Of a stretch of DNA of 64,000 bases, positions 42,675 to 53,655 are shown piece by piece. The translations under genes and the position numbers were made by a program. Positions within the stretch are counted from its first letter, which is position 1. Every line of letters starts with the position of its first letter. The DNA comes from Pandoraea apista. Lineage in GTDB: Bacteria; Pseudomonadota; Gammaproteobacteria; Burkholderiales; Burkholderiaceae. A model generated the notes under the pieces. The model worked only from the letters and a program-made list of their open reading frames with translations. It searched no databases and was not told the DNA's origin. The stretch spans positions 3,348,001-3,412,000 of the forward strand of contig NZ_CP013481.2 in assembly GCF_001465595.2 (NCBI RefSeq), written 5' to 3'.

Positions 42675-44945
42675 TTATCGGCAAATACCGAACCGCGCGA
42701 TTACCGAATCGAGCAATTCGATTTCCACCGGTCGGGAAAACAAATAGCCTTGCGCGCACAGCGGCACAAAATGACGCAACCAATCCAGTTGCCGATCGTT
42801 CTCCACGCCTTCGACGATCAACTCGATGCCTAACGAGCGCGCAATATTCACGATATTCGAAATCATGAGACACGACCGCGACGAATCGGGAATCGACTCC
42901 ACGAACGAGCGATCGACCTTGAGCGTGTCGACAGGGAATCGCGTCAGATAGGATAACGACGAATAGCCGGTACCGAAGTCGTCGAGCGCTATGCGCACAC
43001 CCGCGCGCTTGAATTGCTCGATCTTCATTTCCACGAGCGACGGATTCTTGACCATCACCGACTCGGTAATTTCGAGTTCAAGCGTGTTCGGCTCGATCTC
43101 ATATTCCTTGATGAGCCGCTCGACAAGCTCACCGATGTCTCCGCGCCAGAACTGCACCGATGAGACATTCACGGCAAGCCTCAGCGACGCCATCGGCGTG
43201 CCTCGCCAAACTTTTAGCTGACGGCAAGCCTGCGTCAGTGCGAATTCGCCGATGGCAACGATTTGCCCGGTCGTCTCGGCCAGAGGAATGAACTCGCCTG
43301 CGCTCAATATGCCGCGCTCCGGATGTCGCCAGCGAATCAATGCCTCGACCCCTCGTACGCAGTCGGACTCGAGCGCCACGATGGGCTGATAAGCAAGGAA
43401 GAATTCGCCGTTGGCCAGCGCCTGCTCCATCTGGCGCTCCCACACGACAAGCTGGTGCGCCTGGTATGTCATCTGCTGCGTATAGACTCGCACCACGCTT
43501 TTGCCGGCTTCCTTCGCGGAGTACATCGCGAGATCCGCCTTCTTGATGAGATCGGCCTCGGTCTCATCTGCCCTCGACCAGAAGGTCACTCCGATACTCG
43601 CGTGAAGCGCAAACGACGTACCATCCGCCACCATCGGCGCCTTAAGCGCGGCAAGCAGTGTCTCGCCCAGGGGTTCGGCTTGTGCCGCCGCGCTGTCGCC
43701 TTCGAGCAGCACCATGAACTCGTCACCGGCAAAACGCGATAGCAGAGTGCCCGGCGGCATGCGCGGAGCAAAGCGCTCGGCCACCTGACGGATAATCTCG
43801 TCGCCCTGCGCGTGCCCCAGCGTGTCGTTCACGCTCTTGAAGTTGTCGAGATCGATATGGAGCAATGCGACCTTGCCGACCCGATCGGGATCGGCCAGGG
43901 CACGCCGCAGCGACTCCATCAATGCGTAGCGGTTCGGCAGCCCGGTCAGTGCGTCGTAGGAAATCAGACGCGTTAGTTGCTGGTCGCGGCCAATGAGCCG
44001 CTGCATCAGGTACGCGATGAGCGCGAAGAACACAACGAGCGCGACCGACACGAAGGTCGCCATCGTCAAATACACGCGCTCGACGTGCCGGTACTCGGCC
44101 AGCTCCTCATCCATCGACAAGCCGACTTGTACAGCCAGCGGATAGTCTCGCAGATGACGGTACGCCACGATGCGCTCGACGCCATCGATGGGGTCGCGCT
44201 GGACCCCCGAACTACGTTGCTCGGCCGCGAACGGCGGCAGTTCTCCCGTGCTGGTAATCGCGACACCCGCACCGGCGCTGCGCGCGAGGAGCGCGCCGTC
44301 ATCGGCGACCACTGCGATCTGTCCGTATTGGCCGAGTACGGTGTTCGTATAGAAGTCCGTAGTGAAGTAACTCGGTTCCTGCGATACGACGACCACGCCC
44401 GCAAAACTGCCGTCGGGATTGTTCAACCGCCGGCTGAACTGGAGTACCCACTTGCGCGAGACTCGTCCGAACACCGGGTGGCTGATGAACAGACTGTCGC
44501 TCGCATTGTCCAGATGCACGCGGAAGTGCTCCCGATCTGCAATATTTACCCCAGCGCTACCGGGCATCGTCGCGGCAATGACATTACCCTTCGCATCCGC
44601 CACGCTGACCAGCACCATGAAGCGATCCGTGACAATGCCTTCAGTCAGCGTGCGCGTGAGTTCAAAGTCGCCGCGACGTCGCTCGTACTCGTACTTTACA
44701 AAGCGGGTGATTTGATCGACTTGACGGATGGCGCGCAGCGTCTGCTGCTCGAGTGCCGTGGCCACAGTGGACGCAGAAGTCGCCGTGTCACGCAGAATGG
44801 CTTTGTGTTCGATGGCAATGCGCCAAAGCACCGCGGTCCAGACAAGGACCAGGATCAGGAAACCGAAAATCAGAATCGCGACGATTGAGCGATAAGACGT
44901 AGCCCAGCGCCAGCGCCGCGTTCCCGTCGTATTCGGTTCCGCCAT
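42675..44945 (-). CDS. Cache-GGDEF-EAL c-di-GMP enzyme
   Basis: 756 residues. N-terminal membrane segment (IVAILIFGFLILVLVWTAVLW), periplasmic dCache sensor (VGVNIADREHFRVHLDN-type core; LFISHPVFGRVSRKWVLQFSRR), second segment, then GGDEF with AGDEF at 406-410 and an EAL domain with EAL at 534-536 plus LEITESVM and DDFGTGYSS. The EAL domain looks active as a phosphodiesterase; AGDEF can still allow cyclase activity or GTP binding. Confidence 0.92.
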   Translation of the reverse strand: MAEPNTTGTRRWRWATSYRSIVAILIFGFLILVLVWTAVLWRIAIEHKAILRDTATSASTVATALEQQTLRAIRQVDQITRFVKYEYERRRGDFELTRTLTEGIVTDRFMVLVSVADAKGNVIAATMPGSAGVNIADREHFRVHLDNASDSLFISHPVFGRVSRKWVLQFSRRLNNPDGSFAGVVVVSQEPSYFTTDFYTNTVLGQYGQIAVVADDGALLARSAGAGVAITSTGELPPFAAEQRSSGVQRDPIDGVERIVAYRHLRDYPLAVQVGLSMDEELAEYRHVERVYLTMATFVSVALVVFFALIAYLMQRLIGRDQQLTRLISYDALTGLPNRYALMESLRRALADPDRVGKVALLHIDLDNFKSVNDTLGHAQGDEIIRQVAERFAPRMPPGTLLSRFAGDEFMVLLEGDSAAAQAEPLGETLLAALKAPMVADGTSFALHASIGVTFWSRADETEADLIKKADLAMYSAKEAGKSVVRVYTQQMTYQAHQLVVWERQMEQALANGEFFLAYQPIVALESDCVRGVEALIRWRHPERGILSAGEFIPLAETTGQIVAIGEFALTQACRQLKVWRGTPMASLRLAVNVSSVQFWRGDIGELVERLIKEYEIEPNTLELEITESVMVKNPSLVEMKIEQFKRAGVRIALDDFGTGYSSLSYLTRFPVDTLKVDRSFVESIPDSSRSCLMISNIVNIARSLGIELIVEGVENDRQLDWLRHFVPLCAQGYLFSRPVEIELLDSVIARFGICR

Positions 44946-45323
44946 AGGTCGAGATCCTTTCAGCCTTCGCGCCCCCGCGCAAAAAGGTCGGTGTTGGCCC
45001 GGTTGTCAATAGGATCCAGGGAGCGTCGCTGACGGACGCCGTCGTTTTCGGCAAGTGTAAGGCAATCGCAGCGCGCCCGGAAGTCGTTCGACATGCCTTC
45101 AATCGGGGAATGTATGTAGCTCATCCAGCCGGACGAACACCCTCCTGCCCGGCTACGAACCCTATCTCGGATTACGGACAATTCGGCCCCCCCTGTATTG
45201 GGAGAATCCCGAGGTACGGCAAGTCGGCCGGAGGTCGCGCCCCGGCCCCGTCACCGGGGTGACAACGCACGAGGCTTCAATAGCCGTGGGGCAGACGCGT
45301 CGGGCATCGACGCGACTACAGAC
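44946..45323. other. Intergenic region between the EAL protein and merR genes
   Basis: 378 bases. I looked for the tRNA-Pro often found beside merR in related genomes and saw none. A GC-rich hairpin (CCCCGG/CCGGGG near 45240-45259) is present without a U tract. Confidence 0.45.
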
Positions 45324-45716
45324 TCAGGACTTGAGCAGATCGAGGAGGGATTCGAGACGGCGGCGCAGGTCGCCGACGTCGAGCGCGGCACCAGCTTCGG
45401 CCGCCGGCGGCATAACGCCCTCAGCGGCAGTACCGCCGGCCGAGCGAACGCCACGCGGCGTGTCGGCTTCGAGGCGGTTACGTGCGCCATTGATCGTGAA
45501 GCCCTGCTCATAGAGCAGTTCCCGGATACGCCGGATCAGCAGGACTTCGTGGTGTTGGTAGTATCGTCGGTTACCGCGCCGTTTGACCGGGCGCAGTTGC
45601 GTAAACTCTTGCTCCCAATAGCGCAGCACGTGCGGTTTGACGCCACACAGCTCGCTCACTTCACCGATGGTGAAGTAACGCTTGGCGGGAATCGGTGGCA
45701 AGGCAACGTGATCCAT
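45324..45716 (-). CDS. MerR-family transcriptional regulator next to ihfA
   Basis: 130 residues. Winged-helix MerR domain at residues ~14-83 (YFTIGEVSELCGVKPHVLRYWEQEF; VLLIRRIRELLYEQGFTINGARNRL), then an Ala/Gly linker and a short coiled helix (DLRRRLESLLDLL). This gene position downstream of ihfA is conserved across many proteobacteria; no metal-binding cysteines are visible in the C-terminal part. Confidence 0.92.
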   Translation of the reverse strand: MDHVALPPIPAKRYFTIGEVSELCGVKPHVLRYWEQEFTQLRPVKRRGNRRYYQHHEVLLIRRIRELLYEQGFTINGARNRLEADTPRGVRSAGGTAAEGVMPPAAEAGAALDVGDLRRRLESLLDLLKS

Positions 45717-45756
45717 CGCGGCGTTAGCGGAATCGGACGACGGTTAGATTGCGAAT

Positions 45757-45791
45757 AAAAAAACAACGGCCGCCACAGAATGCGGCGGCCG
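45757..45791 (-). terminator. Terminator of the phe-ihfA transcript
   Basis: Minus-strand stem CGGCCGCC/GGCGGCCG with a 9-base loop followed by an interrupted U tract ending in seven U. It separates ihfA from merR. Confidence 0.85.
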
Positions 45792-45795
45792 GGAT

Positions 45796-46188
45796 TTACT
45801 TGCTCACAGCACCAGATTCGACGATCGACTTGAACTTCTGGCTGGCGTGAAAGGTGACAACGCGGCGCGCGGCAATCGGGATGGCCTCGCCGGTCTTCGG
45901 ATTACGACCTGGCCGTTGCGGCTTGTCGCGCAACTGGAAATTACCGAAGCCGGACAGCTTGACGCTGTCGCCCGACTCAAGCGCGTCGCGGATCGATTCG
46001 AAAAACGCCTCGACCATATCCTTTGCTTCGCGCTTGTTCAGACCAACGTGCTCGAACAGCAACTCGGCCAGTTCGGCCTTGGTCAGCGTCGGCGCCTCGG
46101 TCGAGACCTCGTTCACTTCGCTGCGTCCCAGCGCGATACGCTGCGCGGCAAGCATGGCTTCAAATTCACCAGGATTCATTTCGTTCAT
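45796..46188 (-). CDS. ihfA: Integration host factor alpha subunit
   Basis: 130 residues. The DNA-bending core [29 protein letters not shown]...[40 protein letters not shown] is unmistakable, including the [10 protein letters not shown] arm. About 35 extra N-terminal residues precede the usual start, as in other Burkholderiales; the exact start (46188, 46197 or an internal ATG) is uncertain. Follows pheT, the classical gene order. Confidence 0.96.
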   Translation of the reverse strand: MNEMNPGEFEAMLAAQRIALGRSEVNEVSTEAPTLTKAELAELLFEHVGLNKREAKDMVEAFFESIRDALESGDSVKLSGFGNFQLRDKPQRPGRNPKTGEAIPIAARRVVTFHASQKFKSIVESGAVSK

Positions 46189-46251
46189 ACGTCCCACGCG
46201 ATGGCGATGACAGTGCGATGACCTACTCGCAACCGGATCTTTTACTGAGTT

Positions 46252-48690
46252 TCAGGCGCGCAAACGTGCGCCAAACCCTTCTACCCGTTGTACCAGTGCG
46301 TTAATGGCGCCCTGGACCGTCTCGTCTTGCAACGTACCCGAGGGGTCTTGCAGAGTAACACGAAACGCCACGCTTTTGTCCTGCGCGCCAAGCGAGCCCG
46401 ACGCCGCACCCGCCTTCGGCCGGAACTCGTCGAACAACCGGATCGACTGCACCACACTGCACGCCGGATCGTCGTCACGCGCGGCCAGCATGGCATCGAT
46501 CAGCCCCTGTACCGGCTGCGCCTGATCGACCACGAGGGCGATATCGCGCGTCACCGGGGGGAACTTAGGGATGTCCTCGTAGCTCGCGACGTCGCGCACG
46601 AAGAGCGCCTCCGCCTCGATCTCGAACAGCACCGGTGCGTGCGGCAGATCGTACTTTTGCTGCCAACGTGGATGCAGCTCGCCAATGAAACCGACACGCT
46701 TGCCGTCGACTTCAATCGCCGCACTGCGCCCCGGATGCAACGCCGGGTGCTCAGCCTTCACGAAGCGCGCCGCACGCGGCGACAACAACGCCTCCAGATC
46801 GCCCTTCACATCGAAGAAGTCGACCTGACGCTCCGGAGCCCCCCACTGCTCTTCGAGCACCGGGCCGTAAGCCAGCGCCGCCAAGGTGAGCGGCTGACGA
46901 TAGCCGCCAACGCTCAGTTCGCCCGAAGCCACGGTGTTATCACGATGGTACGTGCGGCCGATTTCGAACACGCGAACGCGTGATGCCTTCCGGTTGAGGT
47001 TGTAGCGCGTGGTCGCGATCAGGCTGCCGATGAGCGTCGAGCGCATCACCGCAAGGTGACTGGCGATCGGATTAAGCAGCTTGATAGGATTGTCGTTGCC
47101 GGCAAAGTCCGCTTCCCATTCAACATCGACGAAGCTGAAGCCGACCGTCTCATGATAGTCGCGCGCCGCTACGGCATGACGCACAGCGTGTTGCGAACGA
47201 CGGCCTTCCTGCGTCGGGCGCATAGCGCTCGCCGCCACCGGCGGATTGGCCGGAATGCGATCGAAACCGTAAATGCGTGCAATTTCTTCGATCAGATCTT
47301 CTTCGATCTCGATGTCGAAACGATACGAGGGCGGCGTGACTTCAAACACGCCGTCTCGCAAAGTGAACGGCAGGCCAAGACGCGTAAAGATGGCGCTCAT
47401 TTCCTGCTCTGAGACCGGCACCCCCAGAACCTTGATAGCACGTGCGACGCGCATTTTCACCGGCTGACGCTCGGGCAACTTCGCCACCAGATCTTCCAGC
47501 GGACCCGCCTGCCCGCCACAGATCTCGAGTACCAGTTGCGTAGCGCGCTCAAGCGCACGCACGTTCCCCGCAAAGTCTACGCCGCGCTCGAAACGATGCG
47601 AGGCGTCGCTGGTGAAGTTGTACTTTCGCGCACGGCCCTGAATCGCCTGCGGGAAGAAGAACGCACCTTCGAGGAAGATATTCTGCGTTTCCAGACCCGC
47701 TTTGGTCGAGTCGCCGCCCATGATGCCGGCGAGGCCGATCGGGCCGCTGGCATCGGTAATGGCGAGCACGCTCTCATCGAGCGTCACAGTCTGTTCGTTG
47801 AGCAACTTGAGCGTTTCGCCCGCCCGGCCGAAGCGCACGTCGATACCGCCTTGCAGACGGTTGAGATCGTAGACGTGCAGCGGCTGGCCCAGTTCGAGCA
47901 TCACATAGTTGGTGATGTCGACCAGCGCCGAAATACTGCGCTGACCGGCGCGCTCAAGGCGCTCCACCATCCAGCGCGGCGACGGTGCGGCAGCGTTCAC
48001 CGCACGGATGATGCGGCCACCGAAACGTCCACAGCCTTCCGGCGAACTGATACGTACCGGCAGCGTGTCGGCAATCGTTGCGGCCTGAGCGCCCTGCCCC
48101 GGCAAATCCTTGAGCGGTGCGCCGGTGATCGCAGCGACTTCGCGCGCGATACCGAGCAACGACAGGCAATCGGCCTTGTTCGGGGTGAGCTTGACGACGA
48201 ATACCGTGTCGTCCAGATCGAGATACTCGCGGATATTAATACCGACCGGCGCATCGTCCGGCAGGATCATCAGGCCGGCGTGGTCTTCCGAGAGCTTCAG
48301 CTCACGCGCCGAACACAGCATGCCGAAACTCTGCACGCCACGCAGCTTGCCGATCTTGATCTGGAACGGCGCACCGCCGGCTTCGGCCGGGGGCAACGCC
48401 GCCCCCACGGTCGCACACGGCACCTTGATGCCGGGCGCCACGTTCGGCGCGCCGCACACAATGGTGAGCGTCTCGCCGGTGCCAGCGTCGACCTGACAGA
48501 CATTCAGACGATCGGCATCCGGATGACGGGCGACTTCGAGCACCTTGGCCACGACCACGCCCGTAAATGGCGGGGCGACGGGATTGGTTTCCTCGACTTC
48601 GAGCCCGGACATCGTCAGGGCATGCGCCAACGCGTCCGTCGACAAATCCGGGTCGACCAGGGTACGCAGCCACGATTCAGAGAATTGCAT
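46252..48690 (-). CDS. pheT: Phenylalanine--tRNA ligase beta subunit
   Basis: 812 residues. N-terminal [33 protein letters not shown], an EMAP/OB tRNA-binding region ([22 protein letters not shown]), B3/B4 editing region, B5 and the C-terminal anticodon-binding FDX domain ([13 protein letters not shown]). Forms the alpha2-beta2 enzyme with PheS; carries the editing site for mischarged Tyr-tRNA(Phe). Confidence 0.98.
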   Translation of the reverse strand: MQFSESWLRTLVDPDLSTDALAHALTMSGLEVEETNPVAPPFTGVVVAKVLEVARHPDADRLNVCQVDAGTGETLTIVCGAPNVAPGIKVPCATVGAALPPAEAGGAPFQIKIGKLRGVQSFGMLCSARELKLSEDHAGLMILPDDAPVGINIREYLDLDDTVFVVKLTPNKADCLSLLGIAREVAAITGAPLKDLPGQGAQAATIADTLPVRISSPEGCGRFGGRIIRAVNAAAPSPRWMVERLERAGQRSISALVDITNYVMLELGQPLHVYDLNRLQGGIDVRFGRAGETLKLLNEQTVTLDESVLAITDASGPIGLAGIMGGDSTKAGLETQNIFLEGAFFFPQAIQGRARKYNFTSDASHRFERGVDFAGNVRALERATQLVLEICGGQAGPLEDLVAKLPERQPVKMRVARAIKVLGVPVSEQEMSAIFTRLGLPFTLRDGVFEVTPPSYRFDIEIEEDLIEEIARIYGFDRIPANPPVAASAMRPTQEGRRSQHAVRHAVAARDYHETVGFSFVDVEWEADFAGNDNPIKLLNPIASHLAVMRSTLIGSLIATTRYNLNRKASRVRVFEIGRTYHRDNTVASGELSVGGYRQPLTLAALAYGPVLEEQWGAPERQVDFFDVKGDLEALLSPRAARFVKAEHPALHPGRSAAIEVDGKRVGFIGELHPRWQQKYDLPHAPVLFEIEAEALFVRDVASYEDIPKFPPVTRDIALVVDQAQPVQGLIDAMLAARDDDPACSVVQSIRLFDEFRPKAGAASGSLGAQDKSVAFRVTLQDPSGTLQDETVQGAINALVQRVEGFGARLRA

Positions 48691-48775
48691 GGATCAGTTC
48701 GCTCGCAGTTAAGTCTTCACTTCCGAGGCCCGGTGGCAGCGGCTTCGCGCGCCAGCCCGGGTGCATCGGCTTCGA

Positions 48776-49789
48776 TTACATGAATTGGCGCAGGAAGCGC
48801 AGGTCGTTCTCGTAGAACAGGCGTAGATCCTGAACGCCGTAGCGCAGCATCGTCAGGCGCTCAAGTCCCGAACCAAAGGCGAAGCCGATATAACGCTCAG
48901 GGTCGAGCCCCATATTGCGGACCACCGACGGATGCACCTGCCCCGAGCCCGAGATCTCCAGCCATTTACCGGCGTTCTTGCCGGTTTCGAATTGCATGTC
49001 GATTTCGGCGGACGGCTCCGTGAACGGGAAGTACGACGGGCGGAAACGAACCTGAATGTCGTCGCGTTCAAAGAACTTGCGCAGGAAATCGGTGTACACG
49101 CCTTTCAAATCGGCGAAGCTGATATCTTCGGCAATCCAAAGCCCCTCGACCTGATGGAACATCGGCGAATGTGTGGCGTCGGAGTCGACGCGGTACGTGC
49201 GGCCCGGGGCGATCACCTTGATCGGCGGCTTGTTCATGCGCGCGTAACGCACCTGCATTGGGCTGGTGTGCGTGCGCAGCAGCAGCGGCTTGCCCGCGTC
49301 GTCGTTACCTTCGACATAGAAGGTGTCCTGCATCGAACGCGCCGGATGGTTCTCGGGGCTGTTCAGCGCAGTGAAATTGAACCAATCGGTTTCGATTTCC
49401 GGGCCGTCGGCCACGTCAAAACCAATGGAACGGAAAATCTGTTCAACGCGCTCCCAAGTAGTGAGCACGGGGTGCAGACTGCCAGCGCCCAGGCCTCGGC
49501 CGGGCAGCGTGACATCGATAGCCTCGGCGGACAAGCGCGCATCGAGCAGCGCATCGGCCATCGCCTGGCGGCGCGCCTGCAAGGCGCCCTCGATCTGTTG
49601 CTTGGCCGCATTGATCCGTGCGCCTTCGCTCTTGCGCGCTTCAGGATCAAGCTTGCCGAGGCCCTTGAGCAACTCGGTCAGTTGGCCGGTCTTGCCGAGA
49701 AAGCGGGCTTTCTCGTTTTCCAGCGCGGCGGCGTCGGGAGCGGCGGCGAACGCACGCTGCGCATCGCTGACGATAAGTTCCAGATCCAT
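48776..49789 (-). CDS. pheS: Phenylalanine--tRNA ligase alpha subunit
   Basis: 337 residues. Coiled-coil N-terminus, then class II catalytic motifs: motif 1 around [21 protein letters not shown], motif 2 ([12 protein letters not shown]...[23 protein letters not shown]) and motif 3 ([18 protein letters not shown]). Lies 85 bases before pheT and behind a terminator that follows rplT. Confidence 0.98.
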   Translation of the reverse strand: MDLELIVSDAQRAFAAAPDAAALENEKARFLGKTGQLTELLKGLGKLDPEARKSEGARINAAKQQIEGALQARRQAMADALLDARLSAEAIDVTLPGRGLGAGSLHPVLTTWERVEQIFRSIGFDVADGPEIETDWFNFTALNSPENHPARSMQDTFYVEGNDDAGKPLLLRTHTSPMQVRYARMNKPPIKVIAPGRTYRVDSDATHSPMFHQVEGLWIAEDISFADLKGVYTDFLRKFFERDDIQVRFRPSYFPFTEPSAEIDMQFETGKNAGKWLEISGSGQVHPSVVRNMGLDPERYIGFAFGSGLERLTMLRYGVQDLRLFYENDLRFLRQFM

Positions 49790-49862
49790 ATGCTACAGAC
49801 TCAAGTTAGGCGGTCGGAATGGCCGCATGTTCAAGCAAAAAAAGCGAGCGGCAAGGCATGCG

Positions 49863-49894
49863 AAAAACAAAAGGGGGCTCCGATGAGAGCCCCC
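49863..49894 (-). terminator. Terminator or attenuator between rplT and pheS
   Basis: Minus-strand stem GGGGGCTC/GAGCCCCC with a 6-base loop and U-rich tail (UUUUGUUUUU), 48 bases after the rplT stop and about 75 before the pheS start. No leader peptide rich in Phe codons was seen beside it, so E. coli-type pheM attenuation is not supported. Confidence 0.8.
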
Positions 49895-49941
49895 TCCTGG
49901 CGAATGGCGCGCGGTAAAACGCGCTATACGCTATTTACAGC

Positions 49942-50301
49942 TTAGGCTGCGACGGCGGCTTTCACCTGAGCGACAATTGCGGCAAATGCCGGCTTGTCGT
50001 TGATGGCCATGTCGGACAGCACCTTACGGTCGAGTTCGATCGAGGCCTTCTTCAGACCAGCGATGAACACGCTGTAAGTCATACCGTGCTGACGCACACC
50101 TGCATTGATACGCGCAATCCACAAAGCGCGGAACACGCGCTTCTTGTTGCGGCGATCGCGATAGGCGTATTGCCCAGCGCGCATGACCGCTTGCTTGGCG
50201 ATGCGGAAGACGTTATTGCGGCGGCCGCGGAAACCCTTGGCTGCTGCGATGACTTTCTTATGGCGGGCCCGTGCGGTGACCCCACGTTTGACTCGAGGCA
50301 T
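49942..50301 (-). CDS. rplT: 50S ribosomal protein L20
   Basis: 119 residues, standard L20 sequence ([33 protein letters not shown]). Binds 23S rRNA early in assembly; in other bacteria it represses its own operon. Follows rpmI by 25 bases. Confidence 0.98.
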   Translation of the reverse strand: MPRVKRGVTARARHKKVIAAAKGFRGRRNNVFRIAKQAVMRAGQYAYRDRRNKKRVFRALWIARINAGVRQHGMTYSVFIAGLKKASIELDRKVLSDMAINDKPAFAAIVAQVKAAVAA

Positions 50302-50326
50302 ATTTCTCTCCTATCTAAGTCGGGGT

Positions 50327-50524
50327 TTAAGCGAAGGGCAGCATTGCGCGTACGGAGTTCAGATCAGACTCATGAACGCCGACGGCACCGCGCAGGTGAC
50401 GCTTATTCTTGGTGGTCTTCTTCGTCAAAATGTGACGCTTGAAGGCCTGACCACGCTTAACGGTACCGCCAGGACGCACGCGAAAGCGCTTCTTGGCACC
50501 GCTCTTGGTTTTCATCTTAGGCAT
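50327..50524 (-). CDS. rpmI: 50S ribosomal protein L35
   Basis: 65 residues, [20 protein letters not shown] at the start, typical L35. The start is ATG 50524; a longer frame upstream is not conserved. Confidence 0.98.
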   Translation of the reverse strand: MPKMKTKSGAKKRFRVRPGGTVKRGQAFKRHILTKKTTKNKRHLRGAVGVHESDLNSVRAMLPFA

Positions 50525-50700
50525 GAAAAACTCCGAGTTTTTAACATGATCACAGGTGTGACGCCAAAATCGCGCCCCTTGTAGAACCCGAGACCACTTG
50601 TGTTCAGGGTCAGACTGCACCCTGCATCGCTGTCACGCCCTTACGGGCGATGACGGCAATTCCTTACAACCCGGCGGCGTCACTCGACGCCGCCACGGCA

Positions 50701-51219
50701 TTACTTCTTTTTCGGCGCGATGACCATGATCATCTGACGGCCTTCCATCTTCGGCATCTGTTCCGGCTGGCCGAACTCTTCGAGATCGGACTTCAGACGT
50801 TCCAGCATACGAGCGCCGATTTCCTGGTGGGCCATCTCACGACCGCGGAAACGCAGCGTGATCTTGGTCTTGTCACCATCTTCGAGGAACCGCTTTAGAT
50901 TGCGCAACTTGACGTTGTAGTCGCCGTCGTCGGTGCCAGGCCGGAATTTGACTTCCTTGATCTGAACAACCTTCTGCTTGAGCTTGTTCTCGTGCGCTTT
51001 CTTCTGTTCCTGATACTTGAACTTGCCGTAATCCATCAGGCGGCACACCGGCGGCTGCGCTTGCGGCGCGATTTCCACCAGATCAACGTCGGCCTCTTCG
51101 GACAAACGGAAAGCATCGGCAAGTTTCATGATGCCAAGCTGCTCACCGTCGACTCCGGTGAGACGCACTTCAGGCGCTGTAATTTCGCCGTTAATGCGAT
51201 GCGACTTATCGGTAGCGAT
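50701..51219 (-). CDS. infC: Translation initiation factor IF-3, ATC start codon
   Basis: 172 residues from an ATC codon at 51217-51219: (M)[29 protein letters not shown] is the family N-terminus, and no ATG/GTG/TTG lies near it in frame. GAGG sits nine bases upstream. A non-AUG start is the rule for infC because IF-3 rejects such codons and thereby represses its own synthesis. The C-terminal domain ([28 protein letters not shown]) is complete. A GTG at 51168 would delete the conserved N-terminus and is wrong. Confidence 0.95.
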   Translation of the reverse strand: MATDKSHRINGEITAPEVRLTGVDGEQLGIMKLADAFRLSEEADVDLVEIAPQAQPPVCRLMDYGKFKYQEQKKAHENKLKQKVVQIKEVKFRPGTDDGDYNVKLRNLKRFLEDGDKTKITLRFRGREMAHQEIGARMLERLKSDLEEFGQPEQMPKMEGRQMIMVIAPKKK

Positions 51220-51271
51220 GTTGCTTATCCTCGAAAAAAGTCAAAAATTTAGCCGCGCTGTCCGACAGGCG

Positions 51272-53179
51272 TTATTGGAACGTTGCGCAATCCTGCGCAA
51301 GGCGTTCGATGAGCGCATCAACGGGCATCACACCCAGATCCACGCCGCCACGGGCACGCACGGCTACCGTATTCGCCTCCTGCTCCTTGTCCCCCACTAC
51401 AACGAGATAGGGAACTTTCTGCATGGAGTGCTCGCGTATTTTATAGCTAATTTTCTCATTGCGCAAATCGCTCCGAGCCCTAAGCCCTTGTTCTTGCAAC
51501 TTTTTCGTCACTTCTTGAGCGTAATCGGCCGTTTTTTCGGAGACATTCATCACAATCACCTGTTCCGGCGCGAGCCAGACGGGCATTGCACCAGCATGGT
51601 GCTCGATCAAAATGCCGATGAAACGCTCGAGCGACCCCAGGATCGCGCGATGGAGCATGACCGGTCGCCGGCGGCTGTTATCTTCGGCCACATACTCGGC
51701 ATCCAGACGCTCCGGCATCGAAAAGTCGACCTGCATCGTGCCACATTGCCACTGTCGGCCAAGCGCGTCCTTGAGCGTGTATTCGATTTTCGGACCGTAG
51801 AACGCCCCATCGCCCTCGGCGATGACGAATTCGCAGTTCGAACGGCGCAGGGATTCCATAAGCGCAAATTCGGCCTTATCCCAATTTTCATCCGATCCAA
51901 CACGATGCTCAGGACGCGTGGCGACCTTGTAAATCATGTCCGTAAAGCCAAAATCCTTGTACACAGCGTGCAGCAAGGCCGTGTAGTTCACACATTCATC
52001 GAGAATCTGGTCTTCCGTACAGAAGATGTGGCCGTCATCTTGCGTGAAGCCACGCACGCGCATCAGACCGTGCAAACCGCCCGACGGCTCGTTACGGTGA
52101 CATTGACCGAACTCGCCGTAACGCAGCGGCAGATCACGGTAGCTGTGTAACGCCGAGTTGAAAATCAGGACATGGCCCGGACAGTTCATCGGCTTGAGCG
52201 CGTAAGCGCGGTTCTCCGATTCCGTCGTGAACATGTTGTCCTTGTAATTCTCCCAGTGGCCCGACTTCTCCCAGAGCGAACGGTCGAGAATCTGGGGCCC
52301 CTTCACTTCCTGGTAGCCGTTATTGCGATAGACGCGGCGCATGTATTGCTCGACCTGCTGCCAGAGCGTCCAGCCCTTCGGGTGCCAGAAAACAAGCCCC
52401 GGCGCCTCTTCCTGCATATGGAAGAAGTCCAGCGCGCGGCCCAGCTTGCGGTGGTCGCGCTTCTCCGCCTCTTCAAGCATGTGCAGGTACGCGTCCTGAT
52501 CTTCCTTCTTCGTCCACGCCGTGCCATAGATGCGCTGAAGCTGTTCGTTCTTGGCGTCGCCTCGCCAGTAGGCACCGGCGACCTTCATCAGCTTGAAGAC
52601 TTTGAGCTTGCCCGTGGACGGCACATGCGGGCCACGGCAGAGGTCGACGAACTTGCCTTCGCGGTACAGACCGATTTCGTCCGTTGCCGGAATCGACTCG
52701 ATGATCTCCGCCTTGTACTTTTCGCCCATCGACATGAACAGACGCACAGCGTCGTCACGCGAAAGCACCTCGCGCGTGACCGGCTCATCTTTCTTGGCCA
52801 GTTCGTGCATCTTCTTCTCGATGGCCTCGAGATCTTCCGGCGTAAAGGCGCGGTGGAACGAGAAGTCGTAGTAAAAACCGTTCTCGATCACCGGACCGAT
52901 CGTGACTTGCGCCTCGGGGAACAGCTCCTTGACGGCGTATGCCAGCAAGTGAGCGGTCGAGTGGCGAATGATGTCCAGGCCATCGGCGTCCTTGTCCGTC
53001 ACGATAGCGAGACTCACATCGTGATCGATCAGATAAGACGTATCGACGAGCTTGCCGTCGACACGGCCCGCCAAGGCAGCCTTGGCCAGACCCGTGCCGA
53101 TCGAACCGGCGACTTGCGCCACCGTCAGCGGCGCTTCGTACTGGCGTTGCGAACCGTCAGGCAAACGTACCGAAATCAT
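51272..53179 (-). CDS. thrS: Threonine--tRNA ligase
   Basis: 635 residues. TGS domain (1-61), N2 editing domain with [14 protein letters not shown] (zinc-site-like HxxxH) and [16 protein letters not shown], class II catalytic core ([57 protein letters not shown]) and the C-terminal anticodon-binding domain. Start ATG 53179. First gene of the translation operon. Confidence 0.98.
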   Translation of the reverse strand: MISVRLPDGSQRQYEAPLTVAQVAGSIGTGLAKAALAGRVDGKLVDTSYLIDHDVSLAIVTDKDADGLDIIRHSTAHLLAYAVKELFPEAQVTIGPVIENGFYYDFSFHRAFTPEDLEAIEKKMHELAKKDEPVTREVLSRDDAVRLFMSMGEKYKAEIIESIPATDEIGLYREGKFVDLCRGPHVPSTGKLKVFKLMKVAGAYWRGDAKNEQLQRIYGTAWTKKEDQDAYLHMLEEAEKRDHRKLGRALDFFHMQEEAPGLVFWHPKGWTLWQQVEQYMRRVYRNNGYQEVKGPQILDRSLWEKSGHWENYKDNMFTTESENRAYALKPMNCPGHVLIFNSALHSYRDLPLRYGEFGQCHRNEPSGGLHGLMRVRGFTQDDGHIFCTEDQILDECVNYTALLHAVYKDFGFTDMIYKVATRPEHRVGSDENWDKAEFALMESLRRSNCEFVIAEGDGAFYGPKIEYTLKDALGRQWQCGTMQVDFSMPERLDAEYVAEDNSRRRPVMLHRAILGSLERFIGILIEHHAGAMPVWLAPEQVIVMNVSEKTADYAQEVTKKLQEQGLRARSDLRNEKISYKIREHSMQKVPYLVVVGDKEQEANTVAVRARGGVDLGVMPVDALIERLAQDCATFQ

Positions 53180-53237
53180 GTCGCACTCCCATGCGCAAAA
53201 ACGTCACGCGCGGCCAACGCCACGCGGCAAAACCACG

Positions 53238-53270
53238 AAAAAAAACGGCCTCGACTTGTCGTCGAGGCCG
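53238..53270 (-). terminator. Terminator between tRNA-Val and thrS
   Basis: Minus-strand stem CGGCCTCGAC/GTCGAGGCCG with a 5-base loop and eight U. It lies about 150 bases past the tRNA 3' end and 58 bases before the thrS start, so it ends the tRNA transcript or attenuates thrS. Confidence 0.85.
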
Positions 53271-53418
53271 TCTCTTCATTCCTTGCATCCAGACGAAAAA
53301 CACCCTCGACTTAACGTCGCACCTTCACCACTGTGAAAGTTCGGGCGGTCATGAACATGAGTATTTTTCCAGCGCCTGTGTCTGCGGGGTCTCGCGGACT
53401 GTAATGCATTAAATTCGT

Positions 53419-53495
53419 TGGTAGGCTCGATTGGACTCGAACCAACGACCCCCACCATGTCAAGGTGGTGCTCTAACCAGCTGAGCTACGAGCCT
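53419..53495 (-). tRNA. tRNA-Val (anticodon GAC)
   Basis: A 77-base cloverleaf: acceptor AGGCTCG/CGAGCCT with encoded CCA, anticodon arm CCACC-TTGACAT-GGTGG (anticodon GAC), T loop TTCGAGT. It has a good promoter. Confidence 0.97.
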
Positions 53496-53511
53496 ACTGC
53501 AAGAGAACGAG

Positions 53512-53540
53512 ATTCTAGCAAGGTTTCGCCAGGTCGCCAA
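53512..53540 (-). promoter_or_regulatory. Promoter of tRNA-Val
   Basis: On the minus strand TTGGCG (-35), a 17-base spacer and TAGAAT (-10, with a TGC extension) lie just upstream of the tRNA. Confidence 0.75.
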
Positions 53541-53655
53541 GCGATTATTGTGCCTGCCGACGAAAAACCGCATCAGACAAGGCGTTTGCGCGGATTCCCC
53601 CCGCGCGCGCCCTCACCTCGCCCGATGTTGGCCGGCCGACCTCGCCAATCCCAGG

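Noticed and set aside
44946..45323. Expected tRNA-Pro next to merR-ihfA
   Set aside because: No cloverleaf or CCA-ended acceptor stem could be found in either strand of this gap.
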